DNA from: Bradyrhizobium stylosanthis
Lineage (GTDB): Bacteria > Pseudomonadota > Alphaproteobacteria > Rhizobiales > Xanthobacteraceae
NCBI RefSeq assembly: GCF_001641335.1
Contig: NZ_LVEM01000003.1
Location: 1,160,043-1,224,042 of the forward strand
Length of the DNA stretch: 64,000 bases
Direction of reading: 5' to 3'
Shown here piece by piece: positions 1 to 7,993 of the stretch. How positions within the stretch are numbered: position 1 is the stretch's first letter; every line of letters starts with the position of its first letter. Both the position numbers and the translations under genes were made by a program. The notes below the pieces were generated by a model, which saw nothing but the letters and a program-made list of their open reading frames with translations, was not told the DNA's origin and searched no databases.

Positions 1-691
1 CGAGCCCACCGCGATGCAGGAGGTTGGTGTCTTCGACGGAGGCGATCAGGGCGAAGCACGCCTCGACCCGTGCGGCTTCCGCATCTTCCGGCACCACGGA
101 CGCCGCTCGCTGCAAGGCCGGCAGACCGATCCGGTAGACGCTGGGAAATCCGCTCGCGGCCTCGAGGCGCGCGCCGCCGGCACGAAACCGCCGACGGGCC
201 GCGCTGCCATGGCTGTGCAGCAGCACCGGACCGTCGAGGATGCTCTCGCCCCACAGGCGCATCACGACACCGCCGAGGGAAAGTCTGGGATCGGCGAGCC
301 CGCCGGCTCTCGCCCCCGCCGCCGCACACAGCAGGCCGAGCCCGAAGATCGCGCCGCGATGCGTGTTGACGCCCGAGGTCGCCGCGAGCATCGCGCGCTC
401 CGCCTCGAGGCCAATGATCCGCAGCCGCCCCATGCCGCAGCCGAGCGCGCCCGCATCCGCGAGACCTTGGAGATAAGGGGCGATGGAAGCGGCGCTGCGG
501 CGAAACGTGCCGGCATCCATGTCGTCGTGACTGCCATTGTCGATATGGCTTACGAGCCCCGGCTTGGGCCAGGTTTCCAGCTCCTCGACGAGGCAGCCGG
601 CGGCGACGGCGCCGATCGCGGAGACGTCTCGCGCAATGCCCGGCCGGCGCTGAACGGGCCGTTCGAACCTTCGTGCAACCGCGGCGGTCAT
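1..691 (-). CDS. mdcB: MdcB, triphosphoribosyl-dephospho-CoA synthase (partial, runs off left edge)
   Basis: Translating the minus strand from ATG at 691 gives a CitG/MdcB-family protein with the landmarks KPGLVSHIDNGSHDDMD (about residues 43-59) and GVNTHRGAIFGLGLL. It continues to the window edge without a stop, so the C-terminus is missing. The family makes 2'-(5''-triphosphoribosyl)-3'-dephospho-CoA from ATP and dephospho-CoA, the precursor of the prosthetic group of the malonate decarboxylase acyl carrier protein. The start overlaps the mdcG stop by 4 bases (ATGA), which indicates translational coupling. It is the last visible gene of the mdc operon. The family call is from recognised motifs. 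Confidence 0.88.
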   Translation of the reverse strand, partial: MTAAVARRFERPVQRRPGIARDVSAIGAVAAGCLVEELETWPKPGLVSHIDNGSHDDMDAGTFRRSAASIAPYLQGLADAGALGCGMGRLRIIGLEAERAMLAATSGVNTHRGAIFGLGLLCAAAGARAGGLADPRLSLGGVVMRLWGESILDGPVLLHSHGSAARRRFRAGGARLEAASGFPSVYRIGLPALQRAASVVPEDAEAARVEACFALIASVEDTNLLHRGGL

Positions 692-1368
692 GATCCCTTC
701 GCTCCCGCAATGAATCGATCCCGGTCGAGCAGGACCACGCACTCGATGCTCTTGACCAGCAGCTCGCTCGCGCCGCCGTGGAATTCGCGCCAGTTCACCG
801 CGGCACCGTCGGCACCCATCAGCTCGCCATCGAGCCGCATCGGCGCATCGCTCTCGATCGCGGCAAGGTCGATGACGAGACGATCCAGATCGGTTTCGGG
901 GCGGGTCTCGAACAGCAGGTCGAGATCCGAGCCCGCAGTGACGTAGCCAAGCCCGGTCAGCGCCTCCCATGCGAGGCTGCCGAACACGCGCACATGCACC
1001 GAGTGGCGAAGCGCGAGCTCGTCGATCCGGTCGAGCGTCGGCCGCCAGGACGGCGGAGCAGACGCACGCGCCTGTCTCAACGACGGCGGCCGCGCAACCC
1101 TGACGATGTCGTCGAGGCCGGCGAGAAGCGAGAGCCGCTTCTTGCCGGCAGAGGGAGGCAACGGCAGGCCCAGCGCGAGGCCGGTTGCCTCGGATGGCAG
1201 TGCGCGCCGCCTGACCGTCGGCCAACCCAGCTCCGCCCAGTGCAGCACGAGGGGATCGCAGGCAAGATCGCCATGCGGATCGAGCATCGCGCGCCATCCT
1301 TCCGGACGGACAAAGACGAGATCGTGACGGCCGGCGAGCCGCTCAGCGTGCTTGCAGGGCGAGGTCAC
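688..1368 (-). CDS. mdcG: MdcG, malonate decarboxylase holo-ACP synthase
   Basis: 226 aa. A phosphoribosyl-dephospho-CoA transferase that attaches the MdcB product to a serine of the acyl carrier subunit MdcC. The nucleotidyltransferase-type motif GSDLDLLFE is near residue 147, following the family landmark FGSLAWEALTGLGYVT. The N-terminus (RHDLVFV, then ALPSEATGLALGLPLP) is typical of MdcG. It overlaps mdcE upstream by about 26 bases and mdcB downstream by 4, so it sits tightly within the operon. Length is close to the usual 200-220 aa. Confidence 0.9.
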   Translation of the reverse strand: MTSPCKHAERLAGRHDLVFVRPEGWRAMLDPHGDLACDPLVLHWAELGWPTVRRRALPSEATGLALGLPLPPSAGKKRLSLLAGLDDIVRVARPPSLRQARASAPPSWRPTLDRIDELALRHSVHVRVFGSLAWEALTGLGYVTAGSDLDLLFETRPETDLDRLVIDLAAIESDAPMRLDGELMGADGAAVNWREFHGGASELLVKSIECVVLLDRDRFIAGAKGS

Positions 1369-2065
1369 GAACGCGCTCCGCGATATCGGCGGCCTTCAGC
1401 CGGCCACCACGCGCCTTGCCGAGCGCATCCCGCCCGTCACGCACGGCCGGCATGTCGGCCAATAGCGCCTCGAGCTGATCGGCGAGTGAGCCGTCCTGGC
1501 TCCATGTCATGTGGACCGCGCCCATCTGCGCGAGATTGGACAGGCCCGGCGCGAACACCGGCGTCGACTTCGCCTTCTCTTCCAGAGCTTCCATCGACAG
1601 CTTGGTGACCTTCGCCATCGACGGCAGGTCCATCACCGCGGGATCGGCGCCGGGCAGTCCGACCAGGACGCGGGTCGCAAGCCCCGTCGCCAGCAGCGCG
1701 CCCGCGGCCGAGTGACCGTAGAGCAGGCCGATGGTCGGACGACCGTTCGTGTCCGCGTGGATCAGCACCTTGGCCAGATGCGCGAGGAATTCGTTGAGCC
1801 CGAGCAGCTCGTCGCGCTTGCTCATGCGCTGGCTGTCGCTGTCGACCAGCACCAGGATCGGGCCGCTGTCGCGGCCGATCGACCTCAGGACATGGCCGGA
1901 CAACCGGATCGCCTCGTCGACGCCCAGCGCAGTGCGGCCCGCGACACCGAGGACGAGCATGTTGGCACCGGATCGCAGCGTCGTCGAGCCGAGCAGGACG
2001 CCCTTGTCGTTCCTGACCTCATGCCCGTCGGGGAAGAGCGAAGAAAGAATCTCATCGAGCGTCAC
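1343..2065 (-). CDS. mdcE: MdcE, malonate decarboxylase gamma subunit
   Basis: About 240 aa from a GTG start at 2065. The longer in-frame reading to 2209 adds an arginine/proline-rich stretch opposite mdcD and is not credible. The protein begins VTLDEILSSLFPDGHEV and has the crotonase/carboxyltransferase-like core with GLLYGHSAAGALLATGLA. With MdcD it forms the decarboxylase that removes CO2 from malonyl-S-ACP to give acetyl-S-ACP. The start lies 14 bases inside the end of mdcD, as expected for a co-translated subunit pair. Confidence 0.9.
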   Translation of the reverse strand: MTLDEILSSLFPDGHEVRNDKGVLLGSTTLRSGANMLVLGVAGRTALGVDEAIRLSGHVLRSIGRDSGPILVLVDSDSQRMSKRDELLGLNEFLAHLAKVLIHADTNGRPTIGLLYGHSAAGALLATGLATRVLVGLPGADPAVMDLPSMAKVTKLSMEALEEKAKSTPVFAPGLSNLAQMGAVHMTWSQDGSLADQLEALLADMPAVRDGRDALGKARGGRLKAADIAERVRDLALQAR

Positions 2066-2990
2066 GGCTGGTCCTCCCGATCCTGTCGGCGAGCGCAATG
2101 AACTGATCGGCCGGCAGTTCCGGAACCGTCTCGGCATGCGCGATGCCTTCCGCCGTCCAGATGTCGACGGCATCCTGACAGGCGCCGTAACGGCGCAACC
2201 GGTCGGCAAGCCGCTCCTGCTCGGCCGTGAGCTTGTCGAGGCCGAAAGTTCCGACCAGACCGATCAGCTCCAGCGCGGCTTCGCGGAAATCCTGCACATT
2301 GTCATCGGCAAAGACGTCGGCGGCGCCGAGCAGCCGGCGATGCTTGCCGCCCATGGTGCGCCAGACCAGCGCGCGGTCGCGGGAGTCGAACTCCTCGACA
2401 CCGCGATTGGTCTCGATCACTTCGGGGCCCGACACTGCGATGCGCCCGGGCTCGGAAACGGCGAGTGCCGAGCAGCAGCCTGCAATCAGGCCGCCGCCGC
2501 CATAACATCCGGACCGGCCGCCGATCAGGCCGATCACCTTGACGCCGGCGGCGCGTGCTTCCATCACCGCCCGCATGATCTCGGCGATGGCGAGCTCGCC
2601 GGCATTGGCTTCCTGCAGCCGGACGCCGCCGGTGTCGAACAGGATCAGGACGGGGATCGTGCCAATCTCGCGCGCGGCGCGGAGCAGCCCGGTCAGCTTG
2701 GCGCCGTGCACCTCGCCGAAGGCGCCGCCCATGAAGCGGCCCTCCTGCGCGGCGACGAACACCGGCGATTCGTCGAGACGGCCGTGACCGACGACGATGC
2801 CGTCGTCGAACTGCTCGGGCAGATCGAAAATCTTCAGATGAGGACTGACCTCGCGCTGCTCCGGGCCGATGAACTCGACGAAGCTGCCGGCATCGAGCAG
2901 CAGTTCCAGCCGCGTGCGGGCCGACGCCTCGTAGAAGCTGGTGCTGCGGGCGCGCTCGGCCGGTGTGATGTCCTTGAGCGGCGCGGTCAT
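2052..2990 (-). CDS. mdcD: MdcD, malonate decarboxylase beta subunit
   Basis: 312 aa, a carboxyltransferase-fold subunit. It shows the oxyanion and substrate-binding segments FDTGGVRLQEANAGELAI and GGRSGCYGGGGLIAG seen in MdcD, and an N-terminal SFYEASARTRLELLLDAGSF. It acts in the cytoplasm with MdcE on malonyl-S-ACP. The ATG at 2990 overlaps the mdcC stop by 4 bases. All subunits of the soluble (non-sodium-pumping) complex except a transacylase are present nearby; no biotin-dependent MadB-type membrane decarboxylase is seen. Confidence 0.93.
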   Translation of the reverse strand: MTAPLKDITPAERARSTSFYEASARTRLELLLDAGSFVEFIGPEQREVSPHLKIFDLPEQFDDGIVVGHGRLDESPVFVAAQEGRFMGGAFGEVHGAKLTGLLRAAREIGTIPVLILFDTGGVRLQEANAGELAIAEIMRAVMEARAAGVKVIGLIGGRSGCYGGGGLIAGCCSALAVSEPGRIAVSGPEVIETNRGVEEFDSRDRALVWRTMGGKHRRLLGAADVFADDNVQDFREAALELIGLVGTFGLDKLTAEQERLADRLRRYGACQDAVDIWTAEGIAHAETVPELPADQFIALADRIGRTSRDAR

Positions 2991-3304
2991 TGGCCGTTCT
3001 CCGCGATCAATCGCACCGCCTGCGCCAGCCGCAGCGAAACCGTATCCGGGCGCGCGCCGCCGTCATTGATCGAGAATCTCAGCCCGCCCGGCGAATGGCG
3101 CTCGACGAAATCGCCGATCACCGCGGTCCACACCTCTCCGAAGCCGATCGCCGCGGTCTTGATGTCGATGGCGCATTCGGTATCCGGCAGGACGCGCTCG
3201 ACCAGGACTTCCAGATTGCCCGAGGCGACCACGCCGACGATCGCGCTCGTCCTGCTGCCGCCAGCCCGCGCGCTGACGCTGTGCTCAAACCTGAGATCTT
3301 CCAT
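2987..3304 (-). CDS. mdcC: MdcC, malonate decarboxylase acyl carrier protein (delta subunit)
   Basis: 105 aa, the small subunit that carries the phosphoribosyl-dephospho-CoA prosthetic group. The segment VGVVASGNLEVLVER includes Ser28, the likely attachment residue judging by the family motif (V-x-G/A-S-G-D/N-L-E-V-L). The remainder matches the delta-subunit pattern, including IDIKTAAIGFGEVW and DGGARPDTVSLRLAQA. It lies 9 bases after mdcA and overlaps mdcD, giving the order A-C-D-E-G-B. Confidence 0.93.
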   Translation of the reverse strand: MEDLRFEHSVSARAGGSRTSAIVGVVASGNLEVLVERVLPDTECAIDIKTAAIGFGEVWTAVIGDFVERHSPGGLRFSINDGGARPDTVSLRLAQAVRLIAENGQ

Positions 3305-3313
3305 GGCCCGTCC

Positions 3314-4960
3314 TCACCAGTTCCTGAATTTCGACGGCGGCGAATAGAGTCCGCCCGACCAGCGCACCAGATCCTTGATCGAGCGCGCCGCCAGCATGCT
3401 GCGGTCCGCATCGAGCGGATTGATGCCGAGATCCTCGGGGCGACGGATCACGCCGCGCTCACGCAGTCGCGCGACCATGCCGTGGTCCCGCCGGCGGCCG
3501 ACATCGGTGTAGCCGGCGACGCCGCGGATGGCCTGCTCGCGCTCCTGCGCCGTGCGGCACAGCAGCAGGTTGGCCACGCCCTCCTCGGTGACGATGTGCG
3601 TGACGTCGTCGCCATAGATCATGATCGGCGCGAGATCGAGGTTCAGCTTCTCCGCAAGCTCGATGGCGTCGAGCTTCTCGACGAACAGCGGCACGTTCTT
3701 GTCCCCGAACGTCTCGCCGATCTGCACGACCAGCTTGCGGCCGCGGCGCATCAAGGCAGAGCCGTCGGGATCGGCCTCGGCTCCCGCCTTCAGCCAGGGC
3801 TCGCTCGGATGACGCCGCCCGCGGGCATCCGCTCCCATGTTCGGCGCGCCGCCAAACCCGGCGATACGGGACGCCGTGACGGTGGACGAATTCCCCTGCA
3901 GATCGATCTGCAAGGTGGAGCCGATGAACATGTCGCAGGCATAGAGACCGGCGGTCTGGCAGAACGCGCGATTGGAGCGCAGCGAGCCGTCGGGGCCTGT
4001 GAAATACACGTCGGATCTGGCGCGGATGTAGTCATCCATGCCGACCTCCGAGCCGAACGAATGGATCTGCCGCACCCAGCCGGACTCGATCGCCGGGATC
4101 AGCGCCGGATGCGGGTTCAATGCGAAATGGGTCGCGATCTGGCCCTTCAGCCCCAACCGCTCGCCGAAGGTCGGCAGCAGAAGCTCGATCGCGGCCGTGC
4201 TGAAGCCGATGCCGTGATTGAGCCGCTGCACGGCGTAGGGCGCATAGATCCCCTTGATCGCGAGCATCGCGGTCAGGATCTGGCCCTCGGTGATCGCGGC
4301 CGGATCGCGCGTGAACAGCGGCTCGACGAAGAAGGGCTTGTCGGACTTGACGATGAAATGGACGCGGTCCGCCGGGATATCGACGCGCGGCACCGCGTCG
4401 ACGATCTCGTTGACCTGGGCGATCACGACGCCGTCCTTGAACGCCGTCGCCTCCACCACGGTCGGCGTGTCCTCGGTGTTCGGGCCGGTGTAGAGATTGC
4501 CTTCACGGTCGGCGCTGACGGCGGCGATCAAGGCGACGTGCGGCGTCAGGTCGATGAAGTAGCGGGCGAACAGTTCGAGATAGGTGTGGACCGCGCCGAG
4601 CTCGATCTTGCCGCCGAACAGCATGCGGGCGATGCGCGCCGATTGCGGCCCGGAATAGGCATAGTCGAGGCGCTTGGCAACGCCGCGGTCGAACAGGTCC
4701 AGGTGCTCGGGAAGCACGACGCCCGACTGCACCATGTGGAGATCGCTGACCTTCGCGAGATCGACGGCGAGAAGCGCGCGGCTGAGCAGATCGGCCTGCT
4801 TCTGGTTATCGCCCTCGAGGCAAACCCGGTCGCCCGGCCTGATAACGGCCTCCAGCAGATGCGTGGCGTCCTGCGCCTCCACGAGCTTGCCGCGCGCGAA
4901 GCCGGCGCCGGCCGCGATCCGCGCATCGCGCGCGGCACGGTTGTTCTGCCAGCCGGTCAT
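3314..4960 (-). CDS. mdcA: MdcA, malonate decarboxylase alpha subunit (acetyl-S-ACP:malonate ACP transferase)
   Basis: 548 aa, the usual size for MdcA. It exchanges the acetyl group on the acyl carrier protein for malonate, regenerating malonyl-S-ACP and releasing acetate. Recognisable segments are RPGDRVCLEGDNQKQADLL near residue 41, NTEDTPTVVEATAFKDGVV, and the C-terminal INPLDADRSMLAARSIKDLV. The ATG overlaps the end of the upstream metallo-hydrolase gene by 4 bases, so that gene is probably read on the same message. Confidence 0.95.
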   Translation of the reverse strand: MTGWQNNRAARDARIAAGAGFARGKLVEAQDATHLLEAVIRPGDRVCLEGDNQKQADLLSRALLAVDLAKVSDLHMVQSGVVLPEHLDLFDRGVAKRLDYAYSGPQSARIARMLFGGKIELGAVHTYLELFARYFIDLTPHVALIAAVSADREGNLYTGPNTEDTPTVVEATAFKDGVVIAQVNEIVDAVPRVDIPADRVHFIVKSDKPFFVEPLFTRDPAAITEGQILTAMLAIKGIYAPYAVQRLNHGIGFSTAAIELLLPTFGERLGLKGQIATHFALNPHPALIPAIESGWVRQIHSFGSEVGMDDYIRARSDVYFTGPDGSLRSNRAFCQTAGLYACDMFIGSTLQIDLQGNSSTVTASRIAGFGGAPNMGADARGRRHPSEPWLKAGAEADPDGSALMRRGRKLVVQIGETFGDKNVPLFVEKLDAIELAEKLNLDLAPIMIYGDDVTHIVTEEGVANLLLCRTAQEREQAIRGVAGYTDVGRRRDHGMVARLRERGVIRRPEDLGINPLDADRSMLAARSIKDLVRWSGGLYSPPSKFRNW

Positions 4961-5823
4961 GGCTTCCGCTCCTTCGCGGCGTTGGCTCCGCTCCAGAGCG
5001 ACCCGGGATTGGCACGATCGGGATAGAGCGCCAGCATGGCCTCATAGAGCTCGCGCGGCGATGCGGTGGCCTGGTCGAGGCGGTTGAAGTCGAGCAGATA
5101 TTGCCGGGTTTCCGCAATGTTGCGCGGATCGTCGTCGTTGTCCGGCTTCTTGTGCCCGGCGATCACGAAGCGCGGCTTCAGCGCCTCGAGCCGGTCGAGC
5201 GCGGCGATCCACTCCAGCCGGCTCGCGGTATCGGTCTCGGCAAGATAGGGATGAATGCCGTTGTAGACGGTATCGCCGGCAACGATCAGGTCGAGAGACG
5301 GAACGTGCAGCGCTGTGGACCTGGCCGTATCGGTCCGGCCCATGTCGATGACGGCGAGCTTGTGTCCTTCCAGCGTGAGCTCTCCGGCCAGTGGCTCGGC
5401 CGCGACCAGACGCTCTGCGATCTCGCCCGGGAAACGCTTGCGCCAGAAGCCATCGAGCGAGGCCGGCGAAAGCTGGGCCTTCATCTCGCGGACGACGTCG
5501 GGAGCGGCTACCGCCCTGGCATTCGGAAAGCGGTCGAGCAGCGGCACGAGACCGAAGAAATGATCGCCGTGGCCATGCGTGACATAGATCGTCGTGAGAT
5601 TACGCCCGTGCGAAACGACCCAGTCCAGCAGCGTCTTCGACTGGCTTGCGGTGAGGAACGTGTCGACGAGGATCGCATCCCGCTCGCCGTAGATCAGCGT
5701 CGACGAATTGGCGACCCACATCAGGTCCGGATTGCCGGACGGCAGCTCGCGGCTCAGTCCGGCCCGCTTCACCGTCATCACCTTCCAGGTCAGGACGGCA
5801 CTGGTGGTCTCGATCACGCTCAT
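4957..5823 (-). CDS. Metallo-beta-lactamase-fold hydrolase heading the mdc operon
   Basis: 288 aa. The zinc motif THGHGDHFFGL (HxHxDH) is near residue 82. A metal-bridging aspartate in LIVAGDTVYNGIHPY and a late histidine in VIAGHKK complete the fold. There is no signal peptide, so it is likely cytoplasmic. The stop overlaps the mdcA start (ATGA), so it is translationally coupled to malonate decarboxylase. It is not a standard mdc component and its substrate cannot be read from sequence. A thioesterase or lactonase-like role that feeds or protects the pathway is inference only. Confidence 0.85.
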   Translation of the reverse strand: MSVIETTSAVLTWKVMTVKRAGLSRELPSGNPDLMWVANSSTLIYGERDAILVDTFLTASQSKTLLDWVVSHGRNLTTIYVTHGHGDHFFGLVPLLDRFPNARAVAAPDVVREMKAQLSPASLDGFWRKRFPGEIAERLVAAEPLAGELTLEGHKLAVIDMGRTDTARSTALHVPSLDLIVAGDTVYNGIHPYLAETDTASRLEWIAALDRLEALKPRFVIAGHKKPDNDDDPRNIAETRQYLLDFNRLDQATASPRELYEAMLALYPDRANPGSLWSGANAAKERKP

Positions 5824-5847
5824 GGAATGCTCCGGGGTGGGCGGTCA

Positions 5848-5916
5848 GGTCGGCGGGAGTGCTGTCTCTCCCGCCGACCGTCCTTCTGCCGGCCGTGCGT
5901 CAGGACCGGCAGAAGG
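5848..5916. repeat. Two tandem perfect hairpins between hydrolase genes
   Basis: Two adjacent inverted repeats fill the 97-base gap. The first has 12-base perfect arms at 5848-5859 and 5868-5879 with an 8-base loop. The second has 11-base perfect arms at 5882-5892 and 5906-5916 with a 13-base loop. Neither is followed by a T-run on the minus strand, so they are more likely RNA-stabilising or processing hairpins, or a weak attenuator, than a classic terminator. Confidence 0.6.
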
Positions 5917-5920
5917 GATT

Positions 5921-6706
5921 TCAGCGCGTGGCCGGCTGCTGGATGCTGCGGGCGGCGCGGGTGATCACGGCCGCCACTTCCTTCGGATGCGACTCGTAGA
6001 CGGAATGGCTGGCGCCCGGGATTACGGTCGTCTGGCTCTTGGCGCGCTCGTAGTACCAGCGCTCGAGATCGGGATTGATGATCTGGTCGCTGCCGGCAAC
6101 GACGCCCCAGCTCGGCTTGGTCTTCCACGCCGCCGCGGTGAGCGGCGTGCTGAACACCTGCGTCGCGGCCAGGACCTGGGAGCGCGCAACGAACTCGGCC
6201 CGCTCGCGCGGCAGATCGGGCGCGAACAGTTTCGGGAATTGCACGGGATCGAGATAGGTGAACTTGTCGGGCGTGACCTTGATGACGCCTTCAGTCTTGC
6301 CGAGCACGCTCGGGGTTTTCTTGCCCAGCGCCGATTCATCCTCGCCGACGTCGGGGGCGTGTGCGGCGACATAGACGAGGCCGACGACGTTCGGGTGGAC
6401 GCCGGCTTCGGTGATGATCGAGCCGCCATAGCTGTGACCGACGAGGAGCGTCGGGCCGTCCTGGAGATCGAGGATCCGCTTCGCCGCCGTGACGTCGTCG
6501 GCAAACGAGGTCTCGGGCTCCTGCACCATCGTCACGCGGAAGCCTTCCTTGGTCAGGATCTCGTAGACGGGCTTCCAGCCCGACGCATCGACCCAGGCGC
6601 CGTGCACGAGGACGATATTCTTCAGCGGTTCGGCGCGCGCCGGGGTGACGGTCGCGAACAGGGAAAGAGCGGCAGCGAAGGCGAGGCCAGCGTTGAGGGG
6701 TTTCAT
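5921..6706 (-). CDS. Exported alpha/beta hydrolase
   Basis: 261 aa. An N-terminal signal peptide (MKPLNAGLAFAAALSLFA, cleavage after about residue 25 at ARA) is followed by an alpha/beta-hydrolase fold. It shows the oxyanion segment VLVHGAWVDASGW, the nucleophile elbow GHSYGG, an acid in VAGSDQIINPD and the catalytic histidine in PGASHSVYESHP. It resembles the secreted esterase-like hydrolases (annotated in genomes as alpha/beta hydrolase or salicylate esterase-like) common in rhizobia. The substrate is unknown. It lies upstream of the metallo-hydrolase on the same strand and may share its transcript. Confidence 0.85.
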   Translation of the reverse strand: MKPLNAGLAFAAALSLFATVTPARAEPLKNIVLVHGAWVDASGWKPVYEILTKEGFRVTMVQEPETSFADDVTAAKRILDLQDGPTLLVGHSYGGSIITEAGVHPNVVGLVYVAAHAPDVGEDESALGKKTPSVLGKTEGVIKVTPDKFTYLDPVQFPKLFAPDLPRERAEFVARSQVLAATQVFSTPLTAAAWKTKPSWGVVAGSDQIINPDLERWYYERAKSQTTVIPGASHSVYESHPKEVAAVITRAARSIQQPATR

Positions 6707-6963
6707 GTCGGGATCACTCCGGGTTGGAATGACGCGACACTAGGTTCGACGCTTCATTGCGTATTTCGGCAAACAACGGCCATTGCCACTTCGCACGCCG
6801 GCGGGTGCCGGCCCGCAAATTCTACTCCAGCTCGCGCTCGCTTTGTCTGATGGCACGCCTCCGTGCGCATGCCGGGCAGCCGGCGTTCGTAAGCGAAAGA
6901 CGGCTCGTGCTGGCGCTGTCATGTCGCAACAGACGTTCAATCACCGACAGGAGAGGATCGACA

Positions 6964-7323
6964 ATGACATCGAATTCACTCATCCGGATTGCCGCGGCCA
7001 CTATAATCCTCGTGAGTGCGGCATCCCCGGTTGATGCAGCGTCCTGCAAGGCTTCGATCTGGCGTGTCCAGGCAAAGCTGGACGCTGCGATCGAAAAGAA
7101 TGCCGGCGCACATGGCTGGGGCACCGAAAGCCTCGCCGCACTACGCAATCATCAGCCCACGCCGCGATCGCTGGCGCGGGCGGAAGGTGCGAGCGGTGCG
7201 CAGTTTCTGCTGGCGCTCGATGCTCTCGATCGCGCGCGCGCCGCGAACCGTTCCAGCGACATCGCCGGATGCCGCCGGGAGCTGTCCGAGGCCACAACGC
7301 TGCTTCAGAAGCATCCGCAATGA
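6964..7323 (+). CDS. Small secreted protein, helical, function unknown
   Basis: 119 aa from ATG at 6964, preceded by an AGGAG-like ribosome site in gacaggagaggatcgaca. Longer in-frame readings upstream are arginine-rich and unlikely. The first 25 residues (MTSNSLIRIAAATIILVSAASP, cleavage near VDAA) look like a signal peptide. The mature part has two cysteines and alpha-helical alanine-rich repeats (LARAEGASGAQFLLALDALDR). It runs divergently from the alpha/beta hydrolase. No family recognised. Confidence 0.7.
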   Translation: MTSNSLIRIAAATIILVSAASPVDAASCKASIWRVQAKLDAAIEKNAGAHGWGTESLAALRNHQPTPRSLARAEGASGAQFLLALDALDRARAANRSSDIAGCRRELSEATTLLQKHPQ

Positions 7324-7433
7324 GGGGATGCCGTTCCGATCGTGCGGCCAGACAGCGGGACGTGCGTTCAGGGAATACCGCCTCGCCGGCCGCTCCCTAT
7401 CGTCCCGCGCAAATGAAGACTCCGGAGCGAGCC

Positions 7434-7973
7434 ATGCGAGAACAGCTCTCATCGAACAAATCTGGATCCCGCCGGTTCGCACCGGTGCATCTGCGCGCGG
7501 CATTCGCGGCCGGCCTGATGTGCCTGATACCGGCCGTGGCACATGCGCAAATGGCGCTACCGACGACCCAGCTCCCCGCGCAGGCCCCCGTCGGCATGAC
7601 CGCGACTTCGCCGCTCAATCTCGGCTCGACGCGACCTGAAGGCATTCCGCTGGGCTCGACCGAGATCGCAACGCCCGGCGTATCCCCGATCAATCCCGTG
7701 CAAGACATGACCAACTGCCCCACATCGGGGAATGCCGGATCATCGGGCGCCCTGTTCGACGGCGGCGGCCTCTCCGGAAGCTCGTCGTCTGGCTGCCCTA
7801 ACGGCACGACGACGTCCTCGGCCCTGCTTCCCCAGACATCGACGGTCGGGCGCGTCGGCATTCCGCTCGGATCCACCGAAATCGGCGGCGCAGGCATCAG
7901 CCCGTCCGTGCCGGTGCCCGGTCCCATGTCCCTGAGCGGCACGACGCCCATCGACGGCTCCGGCAATCCCTGA
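7434..7973 (+). CDS. Secreted Gly/Ser/Pro/Thr-rich low-complexity protein at the head of an RND operon
   Basis: 179 aa. ATG 7434 has a GGAG site 6 bases upstream. A long signal peptide (RAAFAAGLMCLIPAVAHAQ) is followed by a low-complexity chain. An internal duplication is seen: GIPLGSTEIATPGVSP, then GIPLGSTEIGGAGISP some 70 residues later, with Cys-containing Ser/Gly-rich spacers between. It ends 20 bases before the efflux adaptor and is probably co-transcribed with it. A comparable Pro/Thr/Ser-rich secreted protein (41386-42087) is attached to the second RND operon. Function unknown. Confidence 0.75.
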   Translation: MREQLSSNKSGSRRFAPVHLRAAFAAGLMCLIPAVAHAQMALPTTQLPAQAPVGMTATSPLNLGSTRPEGIPLGSTEIATPGVSPINPVQDMTNCPTSGNAGSSGALFDGGGLSGSSSSGCPNGTTTSSALLPQTSTVGRVGIPLGSTEIGGAGISPSVPVPGPMSLSGTTPIDGSGNP

Positions 7974-7993
7974 GATCAACAAGGACCCTCACC

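Noticed and set aside
2990..5026. 678-codon plus-strand frame over mdcA
   Set aside because: Antisense shadow of mdcA; no family resemblance and no ribosome site.
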